Assembly (NCBI GenBank): GCA_003020945.1
Contig: PXRU01000030.1
Span: forward strand, 1 to 55,955
Length of the DNA stretch: 55,955 nt
Source of the DNA: Halobacteriales archaeon QS_6_71_20
Lineage (GTDB): Archaea; Halobacteriota; Halobacteria; Halobacteriales; Haloferacaceae
Direction of reading: 5' to 3'
Shown here: in pieces, positions 51,696-55,955 of the stretch
Numbering within the stretch: position 1 is the first letter of the stretch
Layout of the letters: each line of letters starts with the position of its first letter
Program-made: the position numbers and the translations under genes
The notes under the pieces: model-generated
Database searches by the model: none
What the model was told of the DNA's origin: nothing
The model's input: the letters and a program-made list of their open reading frames with translations, nothing else

Positions 51696-52030
51696 TCGCG
51701 TGTACCTCTCCCGACTTAACGCGGCTTTGAAATAAATATCTGTGGGTGAGAGGCGGACACAGCCGGCGCTGTCGCGGCCGTCAGCCGTAACGCTGATATA
51801 TCATAACAAGAAAAGTGTCTACCGCCTACGGACGGCCGTCCCGTCGTGTGCCTCTCTCATCCCCCCCAGGTACGACGTGGCCCCCGTGGGCACCTTCGAT
51901 ACCGCGCTCGCGACGCTCCCGGAGCGGCGGCGCCGACCCGCCGGAGCGCACGCGGGGACGGGAACCCGCGACGAACGGGAGCCGCGGGCGGCCGACAGTG
52001 ACCCCGCGAGTCGCCGACCGGACGCCCGTC
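51696..52030. other. 335-base gap with an A/T-rich island, no gene recognised
   Basis: The left edge holds the cold-shock gene promoter. At 51792-51819 there is a striking A/T-rich island (GATATATCATAACAAGAAAA) in otherwise GC-rich sequence, with TATA-like boxes on both strands. No ORF with convincing codon use starts from it. A small RNA on either strand is possible but unsupported. Confidence 0.4.
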
Positions 52031-52522
52031 TCAGCCCTCGGCGATCTCCTGTCGGTCGAACTGCTCGCCGGCCTCCGAGAGCTCCTCCAGCGCCTGCTCC
52101 TCCTCCTGGAGGTTCTCTTCGAGCAGATCGGCCGCCTCGTCGTGTCCGAGCTTACCCGCGAGGGAGGTCACGTTGCTGTAGGCGGCGATCTCGTAGTGTT
52201 CGATCTTCTGTTCGAGCGCGATGTTGTACCGGTCGAGGGTGGGGCCCTCGTTCTCGCCGGCGAACTCCTCGTGCTCCTCGATCATCGCGTCCACGACGCG
52301 CTCCCGCTTGGTCTCCTGCTCGGCGTCGATCAGCTCGAACACCTCTTCGAGCCGGTCGACCTGTTCCCGCGTCTCCTCGCGATGCTCGGAGAACGCCCGT
52401 TCCGCGTCCTCGTGTTCCGTCTGTTCGGAGAGGGTGTCCAGCGCGTCGAGCAGCTGCTGTTCGGTGTAGTACAGTTCCTGTACGCCCTCGGTCAGAAGCT
52501 TTCGAGCCGGTTCTGAACTCAT
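52031..52522 (-). CDS. DUF892 / YciE-YciF type ferritin-like protein
   Basis: A 163-residue, mostly helical and acidic protein. Candidate di-iron ligands recur as ExxY/ExxH-like pairs: LYYTEQQLLDAL, EHREETREQVDRLEEVF and EHYEIAAYSNVTSLA, in the order of a four-helix ferritin-like bundle. DUF892 proteins are stress-induced in bacteria; exact role unknown. The ATG at 52522 (MSSEPARKLLTEGVQELYY) is the conserved start; further upstream in-frame codons are not conserved in type. Confidence 0.9.
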   Translation of the reverse strand: MSSEPARKLLTEGVQELYYTEQQLLDALDTLSEQTEHEDAERAFSEHREETREQVDRLEEVFELIDAEQETKRERVVDAMIEEHEEFAGENEGPTLDRYNIALEQKIEHYEIAAYSNVTSLAGKLGHDEAADLLEENLQEEEQALEELSEAGEQFDRQEIAEG

Positions 52523-52922
52523 CGTTGCCCCCGTTGTCACGATCTCCAGGAGGATCAATAAGTGCGAACGTTGTGCCTGCAGGGTCGCCCTATGGCCGCG
52601 GCCCCCGCCGACCGCACACGTGCGGCGGGCCACCGCCGGTTTCTCCCGCGGGTTATAAGTTCCCTACCGGCGCTCGCCACACCCGAGCGGACGGCCCCGC
52701 GAGCGCCCGATCCGCCACGCTCCCGGTTCGACCTCTTCCGTCGACCGATCTCGTTCGTTTCGGTTCCGTTCGTCGCGGCTCGCTGTCTGGACGGTCCGCG
52801 GCCGATTCTCCCCGGCTCAGTTCTCTCCACGGTCCCTCGATCGGACGGCGGCGGCTCCTTACGGTCGGCGGGTGTCAACCATCCGCAAGCCTTTATTGGC
52901 CGGCCGGGATATCGGACCGCGT
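52523..52922. other. 400-base non-coding stretch between DUF892 and zinc-ribbon genes
   Basis: Visible elements are a CCGCAC-AC-GTGCGG inverted repeat (52612-52625), a TATA-like GGTTATAAG (about 52659-52667) facing right with no ORF after it, a pyrimidine-rich stretch with repeated TTCG, and CCTTTATTGG (52890-52899), the TATA of the next gene. The orphan TATA could start an unannotated small RNA. No coding region is supported. Confidence 0.45.
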
Positions 52923-53102
52923 ATGGTCGAGGCTTTCGTTCGGCTGGTGTGCCCCGAGTGTGGGAAGGACTGGGAGGACGGGCCCCACGACCTCCCCGGT
53001 CACCGGGAGAACTTCTCGTGTCCGTCGTGTCACGCGACGCGGCGGCTCGCGGAGTTCATGCGAACCGAACGGGACCTCGACACCGTCAAGCAGTTCGAGT
53101 GA
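52923..53102 (+). CDS. 59-residue zinc-ribbon protein (DUF7836 type)
   Basis: MVEAFVRLVCPECGKDWEDG begins a short protein with two CxxC pairs (CPEC and CPSC) 24 residues apart, followed by TRRLAEFMRTERDLDTVKQF. One zinc ion is expected. The sequence is typical of a very conserved haloarchaeal family whose function is not known to me. ATG at 52923 lies about 28 bases after its TATA; an earlier in-frame ATG at 52872 overlaps the promoter and is rejected. It is convergent with the eIF2 beta gene. Confidence 0.88.
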   Translation: MVEAFVRLVCPECGKDWEDGPHDLPGHRENFSCPSCHATRRLAEFMRTERDLDTVKQFE

Positions 53103-53141
53103 GCGGCGGGGACGGCCCCGTCGACGGCGGAGTCGGGACGG

Positions 53142-53546
53142 CTACGTTCCGAGGCCGCCGATCGCGCCGCAGGCGTCGCACTTCAGTACGTCCGCGCCGT
53201 TCTGGTCGACGATCCGCGTGTCCGGCAGTCCACACTCCGAGCAGATGACGTGCCCCCGTGTGTACTCGTCGACGGCCGCCGCGACGCGGCGCCGTTTGAA
53301 GCCGCCGGTGAGGCGCGCGCGGCCGGACTCGTCGATCGCCGCGGCCGTCCCCAGTTCCTCCTGAAGGTACCGCAGCAGCGCCGACTCCGACCGGTTGAGC
53401 CGGTCGACAAGCGCCTGGAAGTTCTCGACGACGGTGACGTTTCCCTCCTGGCGGATCTCCGGGTCGGGGACCTCGAAGCGCGACTCCCGTTCCTCGATGT
53501 CGGGCGTCTCGTCGATCGCGCGGTCCAGCATGTCGTCGTACTCCAT
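53142..53546 (-). CDS. eif2b: Translation initiation factor 2 subunit beta
   Basis: A 134-residue aIF2 beta that, with alpha and gamma, delivers initiator tRNA. The core is RFEVPDPEIRQEGNVTVVEN, FQALVDRLNRSESALLRYLQ and LTGGFKRRRV, and the C-terminal zinc ribbon CSECGLPDTRIV...CDACGAIG has its four Cys. Length is normal. The minus-strand GTTTTTGGG about 25 bases upstream is a weak TATA. Confidence 0.96.
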   Translation of the reverse strand: MEYDDMLDRAIDETPDIEERESRFEVPDPEIRQEGNVTVVENFQALVDRLNRSESALLRYLQEELGTAAAIDESGRARLTGGFKRRRVAAAVDEYTRGHVICSECGLPDTRIVDQNGADVLKCDACGAIGGLGT

Positions 53547-53834
53547 ACGTCACCGTAGGGGTCCGGCGACCCAAAAACGTTCCCGGCGGGGGGTTCGACG
53601 CCCCCTCGGGACCCCCTCCTCCGGTCGCCGCGGCGGATGCGCGCGAGCGGGCGAACCCGATACGGAACGCCGATCGGCTTCGAACGCCGCCGGTCCGTTC
53701 GAGCGCGCGCTCGGAACGTCTCCGCCTCCGCCGAGAACGGCCCGTTAACGCCGGTATAACTAACACCGCCGGGGATCATGCTAACGAGCCTCAGGATAAG
53801 TCTTTAACCCTCCGGTGGCAAGCGGAATCCGTCC

Positions 53835-54083
53835 ATGAAGAAGCAGGAACTCATTCACCTGCACGGCCTTCTCAGCGAGGTACGAAGCGAGTACGAGGAG
53901 TGGGGAACGGACCTCGACCTCGGACAGTACAACGACCTCGGCGTGAAACCGACATCGATCCATCGATCGAAGACGGACCACAAGGCTGCCGTGTTCAAGC
54001 TGGCATCGGGAATCACATCGTCCGCGGAGACGGAGAAAGCGGAGTCGGAGTCGACGGAGACGGTCGCGGCGACCGCCGACTGA
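53835..54083 (+). CDS. UPF0058 family protein
   Basis: An 82-residue helical protein, MKKQELIHLHGLLSEVRSEY, then HRSKTDHKAAVFKLASGIT, matching UPF0058 along most of its length. Last about 20 residues are an acidic Ser/Glu/Thr tail. It is found across haloarchaea with unknown function. CTTTAACC centred 30 bases before the ATG is the TATA, so it is leaderless. The 288-base gap before it otherwise holds only promoters, including GGTATAACTAACACC. Confidence 0.93.
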   Translation: MKKQELIHLHGLLSEVRSEYEEWGTDLDLGQYNDLGVKPTSIHRSKTDHKAAVFKLASGITSSAETEKAESESTETVAATAD

Positions 54084-54202
54084 CGCCCCGCAGTTGCTCC
54101 CCGCGAACTCGACCACATCCGCCAGCGACTGCTCGGTCCCGGCGCACCCGTCGGGTGCCGGGAACGACGACCTCGCTCGCGCCGACCGCGACGGCGACGC
54201 GG

Positions 54203-54685
54203 TCAGCGCTCCTCCTCGACCATCTCCTCGAACTCCGGGAGGAGCCCGTCGTCCCCGTCCGGCCCGGACGACCCGCCGTCGGCAGTCGAATCCCGCGTGG
54301 AGTCGCCCCCGGTCCCTCGATCAGATCCGTCGGTCTCGCCCTCGTCCGTCTCCTCCAGTGACTCAACGCGCAACACCTTCAGCGGGATGTTCTGTAGCCG
54401 CTGGCCGATCTCCTTGCGCGCGATCCGGGAGGCGTGCTCCTCGCGCTCGACGTTGAACACGGACATCTCCAGTTCCAGCGCCACGAGCGCCTCGTCGGCC
54501 GCGATGAACGCCGGGGGGAGCTCCTCCCCCTCGGGGGTCGTCCGCGTGCGCATCGATATCTCGACGTAGTTGAGGTCCGGGTTCAGCATCTCGCCGGTCT
54601 TCGAGATCGCGATCCGGACCGCCTCGTCGGTCGTCTCGACGTCGTACACCGGCACAGCCGCCTCGACGACGACCCTACAGTCCAT
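54203..54685 (-). CDS. DUF555 / UPF0212 family protein
   Basis: A 160-residue protein. The first about 115 residues match DUF555: MDCRVVVEAAVPVYDVETTD, AVRIAISKTGEMLNPDLNYVE, and EIGQRLQNIPLKVLRVE. The remaining 45 residues are an acidic Asp/Gly/Ser-rich tail ending in EFEEMVEEER. Function unknown; widely conserved in Euryarchaeota. The ATG at 54685 begins the family domain; upstream in-frame Mets add an unrelated stretch. Confidence 0.92.
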   Translation of the reverse strand: MDCRVVVEAAVPVYDVETTDEAVRIAISKTGEMLNPDLNYVEISMRTRTTPEGEELPPAFIAADEALVALELEMSVFNVEREEHASRIARKEIGQRLQNIPLKVLRVESLEETDEGETDGSDRGTGGDSTRDSTADGGSSGPDGDDGLLPEFEEMVEEER

Positions 54686-54736
54686 GTCACTCGATAACAC
54701 TGGCTCGGCCATGAAGCTTCGGCCGGCGAGGCGTGA

Positions 54737-54764
54737 GCAACCGTTAATAGTCAGTGGTATCACT
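54737..54764 (+). promoter_or_regulatory. Promoter of thi4 with AGTG-GTAT-CACT repeat
   Basis: GCAACCGTTAATAG supplies a CAAC box and TATA centred 30 bases from the ATG at 54775. AGTGGTATCACT (54753-54764), a short inverted repeat, lies between TATA and ATG, a repressor position. ThiR controls thi4 in Haloferax volcanii; whether this is its site is a guess. Confidence 0.45.
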
Positions 54765-54774
54765 AGGTGTTCGC

Positions 54775-55707
54775 ATGCAGTTCGACGGCTTCACCGACGC
54801 GGGAGAGGCGACGGTCACCCGTGCCATCGCGGACTCCTGGCACGGCGAGTTCATCGACAGCACCGACGTGGACGCGATCGTGGTCGGCGGCGGCCCGTCG
54901 GGACTCACCGCGGCCAAGGAGCTGGCCGAGCGGGGCGTGGACGTGACGGTCGTCGAGAAGAACAACTACCTCGGCGGCGGCTTCTGGCTCGGCGGCTTCC
55001 TGATGAACAAGCTCACCGTCCGCGAGCCGGCCCATCGCATCCTCGACGAGCTGGGCGTTCCCTACGAGGAGAGCGACGAGACGGAGGGGCTCCACGTCGC
55101 GGACGCGCCGCACTGCTCGTCGGCGCTCATCGAGGCGGCCTGCTCCGCGGGCGCGCGGATCCAGAACATGACGGAGTTCACGGACGTGGTCGTGCGGGAG
55201 AACCACCGCGTCGCGGGCGTGGTGATGAACTGGACGCCGGTCCACTCGCTGCCCCGGGAGCTCACCTGCGTCGACCCCGTCGCCGTCGAGGCCGACCTCG
55301 TCATCGACGCGACGGGCCACGAGGCGGTCGTCGTCTCGAAGCTCCACGAGCGGGGCGTGATCGACGCGCCCGGCGTCGAGCACGCCGCCGAGCACAACAC
55401 GGGGATGGACGCGAGCGCGGACGGCGAGTACGGCGCCCCGGGGCACGACTCGCCGGGTCACGACTCGATGTGGGTCGCCGACAGCGAGGACAAGGTCGTC
55501 GAGCACACCGGCGTCGTCCACGACGGCCTCGTCGCGGCGGGGCTGGCGACCGCGACGGCCCACGGGCTCACCCGGATGGGGCCCACCTTCGGCGCGATGC
55601 TCGTCTCGGGGAAGCGCGCGGCCGAGATCGCGCTGGCGGAGCTGGAGGTGGACGCCTCGCCGATCGAACTCGGCGCGACGGGCGCCCCCGCCTCCGCGGA
55701 CGACTGA
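54775..55707 (+). CDS. thi4: Thiamine thiazole synthase (THI4) with suicide-type Cys165
   Basis: A 310-residue flavoprotein-like enzyme making the thiazole moiety of thiamine from NAD and glycine. The dinucleotide motif is [20 protein letters not shown], followed by [16 protein letters not shown]. The key position is Cys165 in [20 protein letters not shown]: yeast-type single-turnover THI4 takes sulfur from a Cys here, whereas methanogen enzymes have His and use sulfide. The Cys165 of the Haloferax enzyme is known to be required. The gene precedes thiD by three bases, so both belong to one thiamine operon. Confidence 0.95.
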   Translation: MQFDGFTDAGEATVTRAIADSWHGEFIDSTDVDAIVVGGGPSGLTAAKELAERGVDVTVVEKNNYLGGGFWLGGFLMNKLTVREPAHRILDELGVPYEESDETEGLHVADAPHCSSALIEAACSAGARIQNMTEFTDVVVRENHRVAGVVMNWTPVHSLPRELTCVDPVAVEADLVIDATGHEAVVVSKLHERGVIDAPGVEHAAEHNTGMDASADGEYGAPGHDSPGHDSMWVADSEDKVVEHTGVVHDGLVAAGLATATAHGLTRMGPTFGAMLVSGKRAAEIALAELEVDASPIELGATGAPASADD

Positions 55708-55710
55708 GCC

Positions 55711-55955
55711 GTGACGTCCGACCTCGACCCGGACCGCGCGAGCGACGCGACGGCGACCCTGCCCGTGGCGCTCACGGTCGCGGGCACCGACAGCGGCGGC
55801 GGCGCCGGCGTCGCGGCGGACCTCAAGGCGATGGCCGCCCGCGGCGCGTTCGGCACCGCGGCGGTCACCGCCGTTACCGCCCAGAACACGACCGGGGTCG
55901 CCGACGCGCACCCGGTGCCGCCGGCGACGCTCGCCGCCCAGGTCGACGCGGTGGT
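55711..55955 (+). CDS. thiD: Hydroxymethylpyrimidine (phosphate) kinase, 3' end outside window
   Basis: Starts with a GTG three bases after the thi4 stop and continues past the window end; 81 codons are visible. The ThiD signature GTDSGGGAGVAADLKAM (phosphate/ATP loop) at about residues 30-46 and TAVTAQNTTGV following are unmistakable. It phosphorylates HMP and HMP-P for thiamine synthesis. Archaeal ThiD is often fused to ThiN, which cannot be seen here. The first about 20 residues are an acidic extension. Confidence 0.93.
   Translation, partial: MTSDLDPDRASDATATLPVALTVAGTDSGGGAGVAADLKAMAARGAFGTAAVTAVTAQNTTGVADAHPVPPATLAAQVDAV

Noticed and set aside
54737..54774. TPP riboswitch before thi4
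   Set aside because: Only about 30 bases separate TATA and ATG and the transcript looks leaderless, leaving no room for a THI-box fold.
1..55955. CRISPR array, insertion sequence with transposase, rRNA genes or replication origin
   Set aside because: No regularly spaced repeats, no transposase or integrase ORF, no rRNA segments and no orc1/cdc6 gene with origin repeats were seen.

Overview
The window is a high-GC, densely packed stretch of a haloarchaeal chromosome. The evidence is strongly acidic proteins, leaderless genes with TATA boxes about 26-30 bases before the ATG, archaeal informational genes (L1/L10/L12/L11, EF-1 beta, eIF2 beta, Lsm, GINS, PriS, Elp3), and haloarchaeal families such as TbsP, UPF0058 and DUF555. 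A GC-rich dispersed element near 47.4 kb reminds me of Halorubrum intergenic repeats, so Halorubrum or a close relative is my best guess; no rRNA is present to confirm it.

Layout. 0-3.5 kb: a partial YqcI/YcgG-type protein, an esterase pseudogene, and the one-carbon pair folD-glyA. 3.5-10.1 kb: a CHAT (caspase-like) protein facing a tiny membrane protein, the regulator TbsP, a YcaO enzyme with a cyclodehydratase-partner-like N-terminus, and a 5'-nucleotidase family phosphoesterase. 10.2-13.8 kb: a 51-residue peptide gene overlapping birA, a Usp protein, the zinc-finger/EF-1 beta pair, and a broken TctA-like permease. 14-17.6 kb: the L11 / L1-L10-L12 ribosomal cluster, with L12 frameshifted as sequenced and a hairpin at the start of the L1 operon leader.

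17.8-29.7 kb is the most accessory part: aldo/keto reductase, TrmB-family regulator, a complete carbohydrate ABC importer (Tat lipoprotein, two permeases, ATPase), a small membrane protein, two Gfo/Idh/MocA oxidoreductases, a TIM-barrel sugar isomerase and a CNNM-type protein. Several inverted repeats sit at its promoters, including one matching the published Halobacterium TrmB motif. It looks like a self-contained uptake and oxidation pathway for an unidentified sugar or polyol. A 38-codon ORF duplicates the N-terminus of the second oxidoreductase and overlaps it by ATGA.

29.7-46.3 kb is mostly housekeeping: an eIF2B-like/ribose-1,5-bisphosphate isomerase, a degenerate DHH protein, thymidine kinase, tRNA-Leu(GAG) with a duplicated 3' end, purF, L37e-Lsm, RNase J-idsA, a peroxiredoxin, GINS-PriS and Elp3. 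46.4-56 kb: a ZIP transporter, a dispersed repeat, an amidohydrolase, a bacterial-type ThrRS, small zinc-ribbon proteins, a cold-shock protein, a DUF892 ferritin-like protein, eIF2 beta, UPF0058, DUF555, and the thiamine genes thi4 and thiD (cut by the window end).

Four conserved genes between 0.7 and 14.3 kb (esterase, birA, tctA, rpl12) have lost internal segments. Because rpl12 is essential, assembly error must be excluded before biological meaning is read into any of these.
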